A DNA stretch of 64,000 nucleotides. Source: Pedobacter sp. Leaf194 (lineage in GTDB: Bacteria; Bacteroidota; Bacteroidia; Sphingobacteriales; Sphingobacteriaceae). The stretch spans positions 1-64,000 of the forward strand of contig NZ_LMPU01000010.1 in NCBI RefSeq assembly GCF_001423945.1, given 5' to 3'. The notes under the pieces were generated by a model, which had not been told where the DNA came from, ran no database searches, and worked only from the letters and a program-made list of their open reading frames with translations. This document shows, piece by piece, positions 7,899 through 17,771 of the stretch; within the stretch, counting starts at the first letter, position 1, and every line of letters starts with the position of its first letter. The translations under genes were made by a program, and so were the position numbers.

Positions 7899-9446
7899 TT
7901 AATACTCCCCAAAAGTGCCCCTCAGTACATCAGCTATTTCGCCAAGTGTTGCGTACTTTTCTACGGCATCGATAATCAAAGGCATCAGATTGGTTTCTGA
8001 TTTAGCGGCCTCCATGATAGATTCCAATGCGTGTTTTACCGCAATACTATCTCGCTCCTTTTTTAAAAGATCCAGCTTCTCCGTTTGCAGTTTTCTTATC
8101 GAGTCATCAATATTAAAAACCTCGGTTAAACCTTCTTCCTTTTGAGTAAATTTATTAACGCCCACCGAGACCCGGCTACCATCTTCTATTTCAGTTTGAT
8201 ACTGATAGGCCGCGGAAGCAATTTCCTGTTGCATGTAATCGCTTTCAATTGCGTTTACAGAACCGCCCATCGCATCGATTTTATCGATATAAAGCCATGC
8301 AGCTGCTTCAACTTCGTTGGTTAGGCTCTCCACGAAAAAAGAGCCTGCTAAGGGGTCAACAGTATCTGTAACCCCGCTTTCGAAGCCGATAATCTGTTGT
8401 GTTCGCAATGCTATCTTCGCTGCCGCTTCTGTTGGTAGCGATAGGGCCTCATCAAAACCATTCGTGTGCAAAGATTGAGTACCACCCAATACAGCCGCCA
8501 TCGCCTGGTTGGTTACCCTAATTACGTTGTTTAAAGGCTGCTGTGCGGTTAATGTTGAGCCGCCAGTTTGTGTGTGGAACCTCAGCATCTGAGCCTTCTC
8601 ATCCGTTGCGCCTAACTCGCGGGTAATTTTGGCCCACATTCGCCGTGCTGCCCTGAACTTTGCAATCTCTTCGAAAAAATTGTTGTGGCAGTTAAAGAAA
8701 AAAGAAAGGCGCTTCGCAAACACATTTATGTCTAAACCTTTATTTATTGCTGCTTTGAGATAGGTTTTACCGTTTGCCAAAGTAAAGGCTAATTCCTGTA
8801 CTGCCGTAGAACCCGCCTCGCGGATGTGGTATCCGGAAATAGAAATGGTGTTCCACTTCGGAATTTCTTTGCTGCAAAATTCAAAAATGTCGGTAATTAG
8901 CCGCATAGATTGTTTTGGAGGATAAATGTAGGTTCCCCTGGCGGCGTATTCCTTTAAGATGTCGTTCTGTATTGTGCCCGAAATTTGTTTCAAATCTGCA
9001 CCCTGCTTTTTTGCCAGTGCAATATACATCGCCAGCAAAATTGATGCGGTTGCATTAATCGTCATCGAAGTTGTGATGTTTTTCAATTCAATTCCATCAA
9101 AAAGAATTTCTATGTCTTTTAAAGAATCAATTGCGACACCGACCTTGCCAACCTCCCCGTCAGCCATTTCATGATCCGAATCGTAGCCTATTTGTGTTGG
9201 TAAATCAAAGGCAACAGATAAGCCCGTTGTGCCTTGCCCTAATAAATAATGATAGCGTTTGTTTGATTCTTCTGCGGTAGAAAAACCGGCATACTGCCTC
9301 ATGGTCCATAACCGGCCGCGGTACATATCTTTTTGAATGCCCCTGGTAAAGGGAAATTCCCCCGGCTTTTCTTCCATCGGCTGCGCCGAGGTATAAAGCT
9401 CTTTAATCTCTATGCCCGATGTTGTTATATGTTTTTTATCGCTCAT
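7899..9446 (-). CDS. Methylmalonyl-CoA mutase large subunit family, without B12 domain
   Basis: This is the catalytic TIM-barrel domain of an acyl-CoA mutase, about 515 residues. Motifs include [50 protein letters not shown] and [19 protein letters not shown]. The Tyr in RQYAGFST is the position that contacts the substrate in methylmalonyl-CoA mutase. The C-terminal cobalamin-binding domain (DxHxxG) is missing, so a separate small subunit must supply B12. That gene is not in the window. The reaction would be succinyl-CoA / methylmalonyl-CoA interconversion, though related mutases cannot be excluded. ATGs at 9467 and 9446 are both possible; I prefer 9446 because MSDKK better fits the family N-terminus. 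Confidence 0.85.
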   Translation of the reverse strand: MSDKKHITTSGIEIKELYTSAQPMEEKPGEFPFTRGIQKDMYRGRLWTMRQYAGFSTAEESNKRYHYLLGQGTTGLSVAFDLPTQIGYDSDHEMADGEVGKVGVAIDSLKDIEILFDGIELKNITTSMTINATASILLAMYIALAKKQGADLKQISGTIQNDILKEYAARGTYIYPPKQSMRLITDIFEFCSKEIPKWNTISISGYHIREAGSTAVQELAFTLANGKTYLKAAINKGLDINVFAKRLSFFFNCHNNFFEEIAKFRAARRMWAKITRELGATDEKAQMLRFHTQTGGSTLTAQQPLNNVIRVTNQAMAAVLGGTQSLHTNGFDEALSLPTEAAAKIALRTQQIIGFESGVTDTVDPLAGSFFVESLTNEVEAAAWLYIDKIDAMGGSVNAIESDYMQQEIASAAYQYQTEIEDGSRVSVGVNKFTQKEEGLTEVFNIDDSIRKLQTEKLDLLKKERDSIAVKHALESIMEAAKSETNLMPLIIDAVEKYATLGEIADVLRGTFGEY

Positions 9447-9528
9447 ATTTATTTGGTTAGTTGGCATTAAAGCCAGTTTATTGATGATAAAAGACTAAGA
9501 AATTTATGCAATTAACCACGCAGCTGCA

Positions 9529-10059
9529 TCAGAACAATTTTTGAATATCCTTTTTAATCAACTCAATCGTTAAGTCGTAAGGATTCTCATCAATACTGGC
9601 CATATGCTGCAGAATCGCTTTACTCAGTTCAATTCCGTTAGCCTCTGCCGGTATATTTTGTACGGCGTTGTTAATCATTGCAATCGAATCGTCTTTTAAT
9701 TTGCGTACAACATTCCAGGTTTCACTATTTACGTAAAGTTGCTGTGTAATGTTGTGCTGATATTCTGAACGCACTTCGTTTAATATCCCGGCCTGCAGCG
9801 TGGCAATCGCGATGCCTTGCTGATGCAGACGCACCAAAAGATTCGCAGGGTTAATTCTATCAACAAAAATTATTAGTCGTTCATGTGCCTGCAGCCTCAA
9901 GGGCAAGATATGTGCCCTGCTTTCTTTATTCAGCTCGATTGTTTTTAGGTTAAAGAAACGTTGGATATCATTTTTCAAAACGTAATAAATTGCGATTAGC
10001 GCTAAAAAAACGCCTGCGCCTAATACCACGACATCTGTGATTATTTGCTGTACATTCAT
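9529..10059 (-). CDS. DUF7935-like membrane-anchored protein
   Basis: This 176-residue protein has one N-terminal transmembrane helix (about residues 8-28, VVVLGAGVFLALIAIYYVL) and a cytoplasmic helical domain. The segment HILPLRLQAHERLIIFVDRI (about 50-69) is the most recognisable part and matches my memory of the Bacteroidota family DUF7935. Function is unknown. It lies upstream of the mutase gene on the same strand, with a gap of about 60-80 bases, so they may share a transcript. It is divergent from the iscA-like gene. Confidence 0.7.
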   Translation of the reverse strand: MNVQQIITDVVVLGAGVFLALIAIYYVLKNDIQRFFNLKTIELNKESRAHILPLRLQAHERLIIFVDRINPANLLVRLHQQGIAIATLQAGILNEVRSEYQHNITQQLYVNSETWNVVRKLKDDSIAMINNAVQNIPAEANGIELSKAILQHMASIDENPYDLTIELIKKDIQKLF

Positions 10060-10120
10060 ATATATTGTTTATCTACGGTAATTTTAAAACCAGAGAAAAG
10101 CAAAAATGTGCATTATTATT

Positions 10121-10128
10121 TATATTTG
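10121..10128 (+). promoter_or_regulatory. -7 element of the iscA-like gene
   Basis: TATATTTG matches TAnnTTTG fully and lies 22 bases upstream of the ATG at 10151. A -33 TTG at correct spacing is not seen. Position and distance make it the best promoter candidate for this gene. Confidence 0.4.
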
Positions 10129-10150
10129 TAACAGATAAAATTTAAATAAC

Positions 10151-10504
10151 ATGAGCACAACAGTTGATACAGCATTTGCACCGGTAACTTTTTCAGAAGG
10201 CGCAGCAAAAGAGTTATATAAATTAAAAGATCAACAAGAAATTGGTGATGACTATGGTTTGCGTGTTGGTGTAGAAGGTGGTGGTTGCGCCGGGATGAAT
10301 TATATTTTGGGTTTCGACCAGAGAAAAGATGGTGACCAGGAGTTTTTCATTGATGGAATTAAGGTTTTCATGAACAAGGCCCATCAAATGTATTTAATGG
10401 GCATGATGATAGACTGGCAAGACGGTTTGAACTCCCGAGGTTTTACTTTTGTTAACCCAAATGCGACGAGCACCTGCGGTTGCGGCACCAGTTTTTCGGC
10501 CTAA
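10151..10504 (+). CDS. Iron-sulfur cluster assembly protein, IscA/SufA/ErpA type
   Basis: This 117-residue A-type Fe-S carrier has the three invariant cysteines: Cys46 in GGGCAGMN, and Cys109 and Cys111 in the C-terminal STCGCGTSF. Such proteins accept an iron-sulfur cluster and pass it to apoproteins in the cytoplasm. It stands alone between a divergent DUF7935 gene and an ABC permease, with no suf or isc genes nearby, so IscA, SufA and ErpA cannot be told apart by context. A terminator follows at 10532. Confidence 0.92.
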   Translation: MSTTVDTAFAPVTFSEGAAKELYKLKDQQEIGDDYGLRVGVEGGGCAGMNYILGFDQRKDGDQEFFIDGIKVFMNKAHQMYLMGMMIDWQDGLNSRGFTFVNPNATSTCGCGTSFSA

Positions 10505-10531
10505 AGAAAATAATATTGTAACATATTGTAC

Positions 10532-10563
10532 AGTCCCTTTGTCTAAACATCGGGACTTTTTTT
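10532..10563 (+). terminator. Terminator after the iscA-like gene
   Basis: AGTCCC (10532-10537) pairs with GGGACT (10552-10557) across a 14-base loop and is followed by a run of seven T. It separates the Fe-S gene from the ABC permease downstream. Confidence 0.7.
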
Positions 10564-10615
10564 ATTTTTAGGGATCTTCTAAGAAAAAACCATCGCAATT
10601 ACGCTATATAACTAA

Positions 10616-11848
10616 ATGAATTACAGAGAAAATATCAGGCTGGCATTACAATCTATTAAAAGCAATCGCTTGCGCACAATGCTAACGGCATTAATTATTG
10701 CCATTGGTTTGAGTGCTTTAGTCGGTATTTTAACAACACTCGATGCTGTAAAAACAAGTATGACCGAGGCTTTTAGCAGTATGGGTGCTAATTCATTTAC
10801 AATTCGTAACCGCGGCACGGGCATTAGAATAGGTGGCCAGGGCAAGCGCCCAAAACCCTTCAAGGCTATCAGATATGAAGATGCTGTTAAATTCAAAGAC
10901 AGTTTAAATACACCCGCAACGGTTGCAGTGAGCGTTTTTGCCAGTGGTGGTTCTACCATAAAAAATGGAAGTTTAAAAACGAATCCTAATATAAACGTTC
11001 AGGGCATCGACGAAAACGGACTTGCCTCACAAGGCCTGAGCTTATCTGAAGGTCGGAATTTTAGTAAGTCGGAAGTTGAAATGGGCAGCAATGTTTGTAT
11101 TGTTGGTAGTGAAGTTGTGGATAAACTTTTCAAAAATCAGGACCCGATCGATAAACTCATCAACGTGGGAAATAATCGATTCAAAATTGTAGGTATTCTG
11201 GTATCGAAAGGTTCGAGTATGGGTTTTAGTGGCGACAGAGCTGTTTACGTGCCCTTGCTAAAAGCAAAACAAATCAATGCTAATGCCAATCCATCTTATA
11301 CGATAACGGTAATGGTGCCAACGAATGACATGCAGGAAAATATTATCGGTGAATCAACGGCGTTATTCAGAAACATTAGAAAAGTTAAAATCAGCGAACC
11401 TAACAACTTCGAGATTACCAAAAGTGATGCTGTTGCGCAAACGCTTTTCGAAAACCTTGCTTTCGTTGCCATTGGTGGCGTGGCAATTGGGATTATTACA
11501 CTAATCGGAGCATCTATCGGCTTGATGAACATCATGTTGGTTTCAGTTACCGAAAGAACACGCGAGATTGGAATCAGAAAAGCAATTGGTGCAAATCCTA
11601 AAGTTATTCGCCGGCAGTTCTTAATCGAAGCGGTTGTAATCTGCTTAATGGGCGGTAGTTTGGGGATATTTCTGGGAATTGTAATTGGAAACCTGATATC
11701 GCTCGCCATGGGCGGCTCGTTCATTATCCCATGGTTATTTATTTTTGGAGGATTTGTTATTTGCGTAGGCGTCGGTATTCTTTCTGGCTACTACCCTGCT
11801 AAAAAAGCTTCGAAATTAGACCCTGTTGAGGCGCTTAGATACGAGTAA
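10616..11848 (+). CDS. MacB-like ABC transporter permease (FtsX domain)
   Basis: This 410-residue permease has the MacB topology. A first transmembrane helix follows [20 protein letters not shown] (about residues 17-36). A large periplasmic domain follows (about 45-275), then three C-terminal helices of the FtsX fold with the conserved [20 protein letters not shown] segment (about 308-327) and the terminal [17 protein letters not shown]. MacB-type proteins are mechanotransmission transporters for lipoproteins, peptides or macrolides and need an ATPase. No ATPase or adaptor gene is adjacent, so the partner must be encoded elsewhere. Confidence 0.85.
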   Translation: MNYRENIRLALQSIKSNRLRTMLTALIIAIGLSALVGILTTLDAVKTSMTEAFSSMGANSFTIRNRGTGIRIGGQGKRPKPFKAIRYEDAVKFKDSLNTPATVAVSVFASGGSTIKNGSLKTNPNINVQGIDENGLASQGLSLSEGRNFSKSEVEMGSNVCIVGSEVVDKLFKNQDPIDKLINVGNNRFKIVGILVSKGSSMGFSGDRAVYVPLLKAKQINANANPSYTITVMVPTNDMQENIIGESTALFRNIRKVKISEPNNFEITKSDAVAQTLFENLAFVAIGGVAIGIITLIGASIGLMNIMLVSVTERTREIGIRKAIGANPKVIRRQFLIEAVVICLMGGSLGIFLGIVIGNLISLAMGGSFIIPWLFIFGGFVICVGVGILSGYYPAKKASKLDPVEALRYE

Positions 11849-11859
11849 CCTTTATTAGC

Positions 11860-12597
11860 TTAAAGCAAAACATTATTTAACTGGTGGGTAGTTAACAACC
11901 TTTGCATAGCAGGGGTATTTAAACTTTCGGCCAATGCTGCAGCATGTTTAAGGTGGTGCATATCGCTGCCAATAAAATCAACCAAATGGTGTTCAACCAT
12001 CTCGTCGGCCACTTTAGCAGCCCCTTTTCCATAATAACCTGTTAGGGCAATAGAATTTAATTGAAGTAAGCAACCTGTTTCCCTTATCTGATGGTAACTT
12101 TCTAAAGAACTGTAGTAGTAAGGATACCTTTCTGGATGTGCGAGCACCGGTTTGTAGCCACAATCCTGTATCAATTTAATAAAATCAAAAAGATTTTGAG
12201 GAGGATTTATGTAAGATAGCTCAAAAAGAAGATAGTTGCTGCCAAAAGTTAAAACCTCTTTTTTTCTGATTTTTCGTTCTAGGGTTTCATCGAGGTAATA
12301 TTCTGCAGCAGCTTCAATTTCTAAATCCAATTGAATTTCTAGCAATCCCTTTCTCAAAACATCGAGCGCCCGGTTAATGGTATCAGGCGTATTGCGAAAA
12401 TAATCGGCCATGATATGCGGTGTTGCAATAAGCTTTCGGTAGCCAAGCTGCTTGAATTTCCTGGCTAGCATTAAGGCATCACTAAGGGTCTGTGCCCCGT
12501 CGTCTATACCTGGAATGATGTGCGAATGCATATCAGTTCCAATATTTGAAAAGTTAAATTCTGGAGTTGGCTTTTTCTTTTTGAATAATCCGAACAT
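11860..12597 (-). CDS. CpsB/YwqE-type PHP tyrosine-protein phosphatase
   Basis: This 245-residue protein has a PHP-superfamily metal site: DMHSHIIPGIDDG (His24, His26), ATPHIMADY (His61), VLAHPERYPYY (His154) and GSDMHHLK (Asp212, His214). This pattern defines the CpsB/CapC/YwqE family, Mn-dependent phosphatases that dephosphorylate the tyrosine autokinase controlling capsule or exopolysaccharide export. It ends a run of genes for UDP-sugar synthesis (galE, UDP-glucuronate decarboxylase, UDP-glucose dehydrogenase), which supports an exopolysaccharide role. The kinase itself is not in the window. Confidence 0.88.
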   Translation of the reverse strand: MFGLFKKKKPTPEFNFSNIGTDMHSHIIPGIDDGAQTLSDALMLARKFKQLGYRKLIATPHIMADYFRNTPDTINRALDVLRKGLLEIQLDLEIEAAAEYYLDETLERKIRKKEVLTFGSNYLLFELSYINPPQNLFDFIKLIQDCGYKPVLAHPERYPYYYSSLESYHQIRETGCLLQLNSIALTGYYGKGAAKVADEMVEHHLVDFIGSDMHHLKHAAALAESLNTPAMQRLLTTHQLNNVLL

Positions 12598-12613
12598 GGT
12601 AAACTATACAGTT

Positions 12614-13168
12614 TTAAATGGCACGTGGCAAATTTGATGCCTCTGCTGCTCCTGCTAATTTAGATGAATAAATTTTAGCAAGCAATTTGTTTGTTTGCTC
12701 CGACAAGTCAAATTGCAAATCTTCGTGAAGTTTAGCGAGTTTATTTAGCGTAACCTGAACGGTTTTGAGGTAAAAAGTTGAAAAAAGAAAGCCAAAATCT
12801 TTATAGCCAAAAAGCGATCGTTTGTAATACAGAGGGATTGAAGACAAAATGAAAATTTTTAATTCAACTTCTCCGAAAGCATCTTTGGTTACTTTGTAGA
12901 AATGATTTACCGAGGTAATCATTTTCCTTACTTTTGCGAGTGCCTCTTTAACGTTTAGTTTTTTAAGCTCCGCAATTTCTGTGGTAAAATCTGATTTAAG
13001 CTGTTCCTTACGATATTCTAAATCAGTTTCATCTTCCAATAAGCGATAATGAAGGTGTTCTGTTAAAACTTTATCCTTTGCAACTAAGCGCAGCAATAAC
13101 TTATCTTTCTCTTTAACAGGTAAATCTGTAATGGCGTTTTTTAAGTCTTTATGCTCCGCAAGCTTCAT
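12614..13168 (-). CDS. Unknown helical protein within the sugar-nucleotide operon
   Basis: I do not recognise this 184-residue protein. It is rich in Lys, Leu and Glu and predicted to be helical throughout, with no signal peptide. The only hydrophobic patch is IFILSSIPLYYKRSLFGYKDFG (about residues 105-126). Its ATG directly abuts the galE stop codon (no intervening base), and the CpsB-type gene starts 16 bases after it ends, so it belongs to the operon. Placement between a capsule phosphatase and UDP-sugar genes suggests a link to polysaccharide synthesis, but this is context only. Confidence 0.65.
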   Translation of the reverse strand: MKLAEHKDLKNAITDLPVKEKDKLLLRLVAKDKVLTEHLHYRLLEDETDLEYRKEQLKSDFTTEIAELKKLNVKEALAKVRKMITSVNHFYKVTKDAFGEVELKIFILSSIPLYYKRSLFGYKDFGFLFSTFYLKTVQVTLNKLAKLHEDLQFDLSEQTNKLLAKIYSSKLAGAAEASNLPRAI

Positions 13169-14191
13169 CTAAAACGGATTTGCTTTAATGTATTTTTCCC
13201 ATTCCCAGGCAGAACGCATCATTTCATTAACGTCTAATTCCGTTTGCCAGCCAAGTAATTCTCTGGATTTTGTTACATCGCCATAAATTTGCTCAATATC
13301 ACCGTCTCTTCTTGGGCCAATCTGGTAATTTAATTTCTCACCTGTTGAAGTTTCAAAGGCTTTAATGATTTCTAAAACAGAAGAACCTTTTCCTGTTCCA
13401 ATATTAAAGACTTCGTAATTAGAGGCAGATTCAGCATGTTCCATACGCTTAATGGCAGCAACATGTGCTTTCGCTAAATCTACAACATGTATATAGTCAC
13501 GAATTGCACTGCCATCCGGTGTATTGTAATTGTCGCCATAAACAGTAATCGGCCCACGTTTACCAATTGCAGATTGCGTAATAAAAGGAACTAAATTAGC
13601 CGGCACACCGTTTGGAAGCTCACCAATCAAGGCTGTTTTATGAGCGCCAACCGGGTTGAAATAGCGTAAGGCCACTACATTTAAATCTGGTGTAACTGCA
13701 GCTGTTTCCGTTAAAATTTCTTCAGCAATTTGTTTCGTATTTCCATAAGGAGATTCTGCCTGCTTCACTTTTTCTTGCTCCGTAACGGGCAAATTATCGG
13801 GCTGACCATAAACGGTACAAGAAGATGAGAATACGAAATTTATCTTTCTATCAAACGCAGTTAAAAGATTGATTAAACTAAAGAAGTTGTTTTTATAATA
13901 TTTTAAAGGCTTCTGAACGGATTCGCCAACGGCTTTAAAAGCTGCAAAATGAATGATACCGGTGATATCATTATATTTTGCAGCAAAATCGTTTACCTTG
14001 GCCGTATCGCACAAATCAAACTGATGAAATTCTGGTTTGATGCCGATAATGGCTTCAATCTGATCTAAAATTTTGATACTTGAGTTGGATAAATCATCAA
14101 CAATTACAACTTCGTAACCTGCATTGTGTAACTCAACAACGGTGTGTGAACCAATATATCCGGTACCTCCGGTAACTAAAATTTTAGACAT
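13169..14191 (-). CDS. galE: UDP-glucose 4-epimerase
   Basis: This 340-residue extended SDR protein has the NAD motif GGTGYIGS (residues 8-15), the catalytic Ser of FSSSCTVYG (about 122-124) and the Tyr149-x3-Lys153 pair in SPYGNTK. Other GalE landmarks are visible: ALRYFNPVGAH, GVPANLVPF and a C-terminal LGWQTE. It interconverts UDP-glucose and UDP-galactose in the cytoplasm. It lies 2 bases downstream of the UDP-glucuronate decarboxylase gene and abuts the next, so translation is probably coupled. Confidence 0.95.
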   Translation of the reverse strand: MSKILVTGGTGYIGSHTVVELHNAGYEVVIVDDLSNSSIKILDQIEAIIGIKPEFHQFDLCDTAKVNDFAAKYNDITGIIHFAAFKAVGESVQKPLKYYKNNFFSLINLLTAFDRKINFVFSSSCTVYGQPDNLPVTEQEKVKQAESPYGNTKQIAEEILTETAAVTPDLNVVALRYFNPVGAHKTALIGELPNGVPANLVPFITQSAIGKRGPITVYGDNYNTPDGSAIRDYIHVVDLAKAHVAAIKRMEHAESASNYEVFNIGTGKGSSVLEIIKAFETSTGEKLNYQIGPRRDGDIEQIYGDVTKSRELLGWQTELDVNEMMRSAWEWEKYIKANPF

Positions 14192-14193
14192 TT

Positions 14194-15183
14194 TTAACGA
14201 TTGTATTTATGAAAATCTTTGTGTTCTATTTTTGCCAGGGCCTCTTCAGGCAATGATTTAAAGTAATCGTAAGTAATTTTTAATCCTTCGGCACGTCCAA
14301 CTTTCGGCTCCCATTTTAACAAAGCCTGTGCTTTGGTAATGTCTGGTCTGCGTTGTTTCGGGTCATCCTGAGGAAGTTCCTTGTAAATTATCTTTTGCGA
14401 TGTACCGGTTAACTTTATAATTTCTTCGCAGAATTGTTTGATGGTAATTTCATCCGGATTACCAATATTTACCGGCTGAGCATAATCGCTCATCAATAAA
14501 CGATAAATACCTTCAATTAAGTCATCTACATAACAAAATGAACGGGTTTGGCTACCATCACCGAAAACGGTTAAATCTTCTCCTCTTAATGCCTGACCAA
14601 TAAATGCAGGTAAAACACGACCATCGTTTAGGCGCATTCTTGGGCCATAAGTATTAAAAATACGAACAATCCTCGTTTCTACACCGTGAAAGGTATGATA
14701 GGCCATTGTAATTGCTTCCTGGAAACGTTTCGCTTCATCATACACACCTCTCGGACCAACCGGATTTACATTTCCCCAATATTCTTCAGGTTGTGGGTTC
14801 ACGCTTGGGTCGCCATAAACTTCAGAAGTTGAAGCAATTAACATCCTGGCGCCCTTTGCCCTTGCCAAACCCAATAAATTGTGTGTTCCTAAAGAACCAA
14901 CTTTTAAAGTCTGGATGGGTATTTTTAAATAATCAATCGGACTTGCAGGAGATGCGAAGTGCAAAATATAATCTAACTGGCCTGGGATATGGACAAACTT
15001 TGAAACATCGTGGTTATAAAACTCGAAATTTTCGAGGTGAAACAAATGTTCGATATTGGCCAAATCGCCTGTTATCAGGTTATCCATACCAATTACGTGG
15101 TAACCTTCTTTTATAAAACGGTCGCAAAGGTGAGAGCCCAAAAAGCCCGCTGCGCCGGTAATTAAAATTCTTTTATTGCTCAT
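14194..15183 (-). CDS. UDP-glucuronate decarboxylase (UDP-xylose synthase)
   Basis: This 329-residue SDR enzyme has [10 protein letters not shown] (10-19) for NAD binding and [11 protein letters not shown] (about 75-85), a hallmark of UXS-type enzymes. [10 protein letters not shown] (with Glu121) and Tyr148-x3-Lys152 in GVYDEAKR follow, then IFNTYGPRM. These enzymes oxidise and decarboxylate UDP-glucuronate to UDP-xylose or release the 4-keto-pentose. Its substrate is made by the adjacent UDP-glucose dehydrogenase, encoded 1 base upstream, so the two form a UDP-glucose to UDP-xylose path. Confidence 0.92.
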   Translation of the reverse strand: MSNKRILITGAAGFLGSHLCDRFIKEGYHVIGMDNLITGDLANIEHLFHLENFEFYNHDVSKFVHIPGQLDYILHFASPASPIDYLKIPIQTLKVGSLGTHNLLGLARAKGARMLIASTSEVYGDPSVNPQPEEYWGNVNPVGPRGVYDEAKRFQEAITMAYHTFHGVETRIVRIFNTYGPRMRLNDGRVLPAFIGQALRGEDLTVFGDGSQTRSFCYVDDLIEGIYRLLMSDYAQPVNIGNPDEITIKQFCEEIIKLTGTSQKIIYKELPQDDPKQRRPDITKAQALLKWEPKVGRAEGLKITYDYFKSLPEEALAKIEHKDFHKYNR

Positions 15184-15184
15184 A

Positions 15185-16495
15185 TTAATCTACCAGTTTA
15201 CGGCCAATGCTGTTGTAATAATATCCTAAATCTACCATTTTATCGAGGTCGTATAAATTCCGTCCGTCAAAAATAACCTTGTTTTTAAGGGTTGACTCTA
15301 TTTTATCGAAATCAGGATTTCTGAAAACCGACCATTCTGTTGCAATTAAAAGCGCATCAGCATTTTCTAAGGCATCATACTGGTTATCGGCATATTTTAC
15401 CTTATCACCAATTACACCTTTAACGTTCGACATTCCTTCCGGATCGAAAACAGTTACGGTGGCACCGTTTTTAACCAAAGCATCAATAATATATAAAGCA
15501 GGTGCTTCGCGGATATCGTCTGTTTCAGGCTTGAAAGCCAAACCCCAAAGTGCAAAATGCTTGCCCGCGATGCCGTTCTTGTAATATTTCAAAACTTTAT
15601 CAACCAGGATTGTTTTCTGGCGCTCATTAACTTCCATTACGGATTTTAAGATTTGAAAATCGTAGGTATTTTCGTCGGCTGCCATTACCAAAGCCTGAAC
15701 GTCTTTCGGAAAACAAGAACCGCCATAGCCGATTCCAGGAAATAGAAAACGTTTACCAATACGATCATCCGAGCCTATACCTCTTCTTACCGCATCAACA
15801 TCAGCCCCTACCAGTTCGCAAAGGTTTGCAACCTCGTTCATAAAGGTAATTTTTGTTGCCAGGAAAGAGTTGGCCGCATATTTTGTTAATTCTGAAGAAC
15901 GTTCATCCATAAACAAAATCGGATTTCCCTGGCGAACATATGGTCCGTAAAGGTCTGTCATTAACTTTTTCGCTCTTTCGCTTTTTGTTCCTAAAACTAC
16001 CCGATCAGGTTTCATAAAATCTTCAACAGCAACCCCCTCGCGTAAAAATTCAGGATTTGAAACCACATCAACTTCTATAGCTGTATTTTCTGCGAATACT
16101 GCCCTCACTTTATCCGCTGTTCCAACCGGAACGGTAGATTTGTTAACGATGATTTTGTATTCTTTGATAATTTTAGAAATGTCTTTAGCTGCACCTAAAA
16201 TATAGGATAAATCAGCTGCACCGTCTCCTCCCGGAGGCGTTGGTAGAGCCATGAAGATAATCTGTGCTTCTTCAATTGCCTCTGCAAGGTTGGTCGTAAA
16301 ATGCAACCTGCCTTGCTCAATATTTCTGTGAAACAGCAAATCCAGACCCGGCTCATAAATGGGAACCTGTCCTTCTTGCATTTTCTTAACTTTGGCTTCA
16401 TTAATGTCTACGCAGATTACATTATTTCCTGTTTCTGCTAAACACGTTCCGGTTACTAAACCTACGTATCCGGTACCAACTACGGCTATTTTCAT
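15185..16495 (-). CDS. ugd: UDP-glucose 6-dehydrogenase
   Basis: I use the ATG at 16495, giving 436 residues that start [16 protein letters not shown] with the Rossmann motif at residues 7-12. A longer frame from 16561 would add 22 residues with no family match and collide with the divergent Kdo transferase gene. The catalytic cysteine is Cys261 in [23 protein letters not shown] (about 86-98) and [11 protein letters not shown] (about 144-154) are further family blocks. It oxidises UDP-glucose twice with NAD to UDP-glucuronate. It leads the operon with the decarboxylase, galE, the unknown gene and the CpsB-type phosphatase. Confidence 0.93.
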   Translation of the reverse strand: MKIAVVGTGYVGLVTGTCLAETGNNVICVDINEAKVKKMQEGQVPIYEPGLDLLFHRNIEQGRLHFTTNLAEAIEEAQIIFMALPTPPGGDGAADLSYILGAAKDISKIIKEYKIIVNKSTVPVGTADKVRAVFAENTAIEVDVVSNPEFLREGVAVEDFMKPDRVVLGTKSERAKKLMTDLYGPYVRQGNPILFMDERSSELTKYAANSFLATKITFMNEVANLCELVGADVDAVRRGIGSDDRIGKRFLFPGIGYGGSCFPKDVQALVMAADENTYDFQILKSVMEVNERQKTILVDKVLKYYKNGIAGKHFALWGLAFKPETDDIREAPALYIIDALVKNGATVTVFDPEGMSNVKGVIGDKVKYADNQYDALENADALLIATEWSVFRNPDFDKIESTLKNKVIFDGRNLYDLDKMVDLGYYYNSIGRKLVD

Positions 16496-16560
16496 ATATT
16501 TAATAGGGGATTTTAAATATTTTCGTTTTATCTTGGCACGAAGATAATAAAATCCAATCA

Positions 16561-17769
16561 ATGCTTTTACTTTATATATTAGGAATTAAAATTTATGGTG
16601 CGATTATCTGGATTTTCTCCTTTTTTAATCAGAAAGCGGCACTTTTTATTTCCGGAAGGAAGCAGATTTTCAATCAGATAGCCCAAAAAATTCAGCCAGG
16701 AAATGAAAATGTGTGGTTTCATTTTGCATCGCTTGGCGAATTTGAGCAAGGAAGACCCGTTCTGGAAAAGTTTAGAACATTACACCCTAAAAAGAAAATC
16801 GTCATTACATTTTTCTCTCCTTCGGGATACGAAATCAGAAAAAATTACGCATTAGCCGATGGAATTTTTTACTTACCGCTTGATAGCGAAACCAACGCAA
16901 AGCGTTTCATCGAACTGGTAAATCCTGAAATGGCCATTTTTACAAAGTATGAGTTTTGGTATTACTATTTCAAACAGCTTGATAATAAAGGCATTCCACT
17001 TTACATCATCTCCGGGATTTTTAGAAAAGACCAGGTTTTTTTTAAAAGCTTCGGAGGCTTTTACAGAAACATACTTAAATATGTTACCCATTTCTTTGTA
17101 CAAAATCAGGAGAGCAGCTTTTTACTTAAATCAATTGGCCTTGAAAACGTAAGCATAAGTGGTGATACGAGATTCGACAGGGTTTTTGAAAATGCCGCAA
17201 ATGCAGAAGCAATACCAGAAATAGCTTCGTTTTGTGGCGATTCGCCCGTGTTAATTTGTGGCAGCACCTGGCCTGATGACGAAAAACTGCTGGCCGCACT
17301 GCCTGCAAAATATCCAGACTGGAAATTTATCATTGCCCCTCACGAAATTCATGAAGGGCATCTAATGAGCATAGAAAACGCCTTTGGAAAAACGACGAGA
17401 TATTCTACATACAAAGCCAACCCCCACATTAATTCCCGGGTTTTAATTATCGATAATATCGGGATGCTTTCCGCTTTGTATCAATATGGAAAGATAGCCT
17501 ACATTGGTGGTGGCTTCGGTGCCGGAATCCATAACACGCTGGAGGCCGCAGCCTTTGGTTTACCTGTAATTTTTGGCCCGAACTTTAACAAATTCCAGGA
17601 AGCGAAAGATTTACTTGCCATTGGCGCAGCCAAAAGCATATCAAATGCGTCCGAATTGACGGACGCTTTCGAATATTTTAAATCTAATGAACAATCCTCG
17701 TTTTCAGCAAAGAAATATGTTCAGGATAAAAAAGGCGCAACGGAAGTAATTTTGAAGAATTTAAACTAA
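16561..17769 (+). CDS. waaA: 3-deoxy-D-manno-octulosonic acid (Kdo) transferase
   Basis: This 402-residue GT30 enzyme has an N-terminal hydrophobic anchor (about residues 1-25), the WFHFASLGEFEQGRPVLE block (about 52-69; most relatives have HxASxGE) and the ITFFSPSGYE segment. Later come FTKYEFWYYYF (about 126-136), IIAPHEIHEGHL and the nucleotide-sugar site GGFGAGIHNTLEAAAFGLPVIFGP (in the 320s-340s). It transfers Kdo from CMP-Kdo to the lipid A precursor at the inner face of the inner membrane, so the organism makes LPS. It is divergent from ugd (65 bases) and ends 2 bases from convergent hemH. Confidence 0.93.
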   Translation: MLLLYILGIKIYGAIIWIFSFFNQKAALFISGRKQIFNQIAQKIQPGNENVWFHFASLGEFEQGRPVLEKFRTLHPKKKIVITFFSPSGYEIRKNYALADGIFYLPLDSETNAKRFIELVNPEMAIFTKYEFWYYYFKQLDNKGIPLYIISGIFRKDQVFFKSFGGFYRNILKYVTHFFVQNQESSFLLKSIGLENVSISGDTRFDRVFENAANAEAIPEIASFCGDSPVLICGSTWPDDEKLLAALPAKYPDWKFIIAPHEIHEGHLMSIENAFGKTTRYSTYKANPHINSRVLIIDNIGMLSALYQYGKIAYIGGGFGAGIHNTLEAAAFGLPVIFGPNFNKFQEAKDLLAIGAAKSISNASELTDAFEYFKSNEQSSFSAKKYVQDKKGATEVILKNLN

Positions 17770-17771
17770 AT

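Noticed and set aside
7800..8000. 66-codon plus-strand frame in the candidate origin region
   Set aside because: It runs into the 3' end of the mutase gene antisense and shows no protein-like pattern.
10621..10959. Minus-strand frames inside the MacB-like permease gene
   Set aside because: They are antisense shadows of a well-supported 410-residue permease and have no signals of their own.
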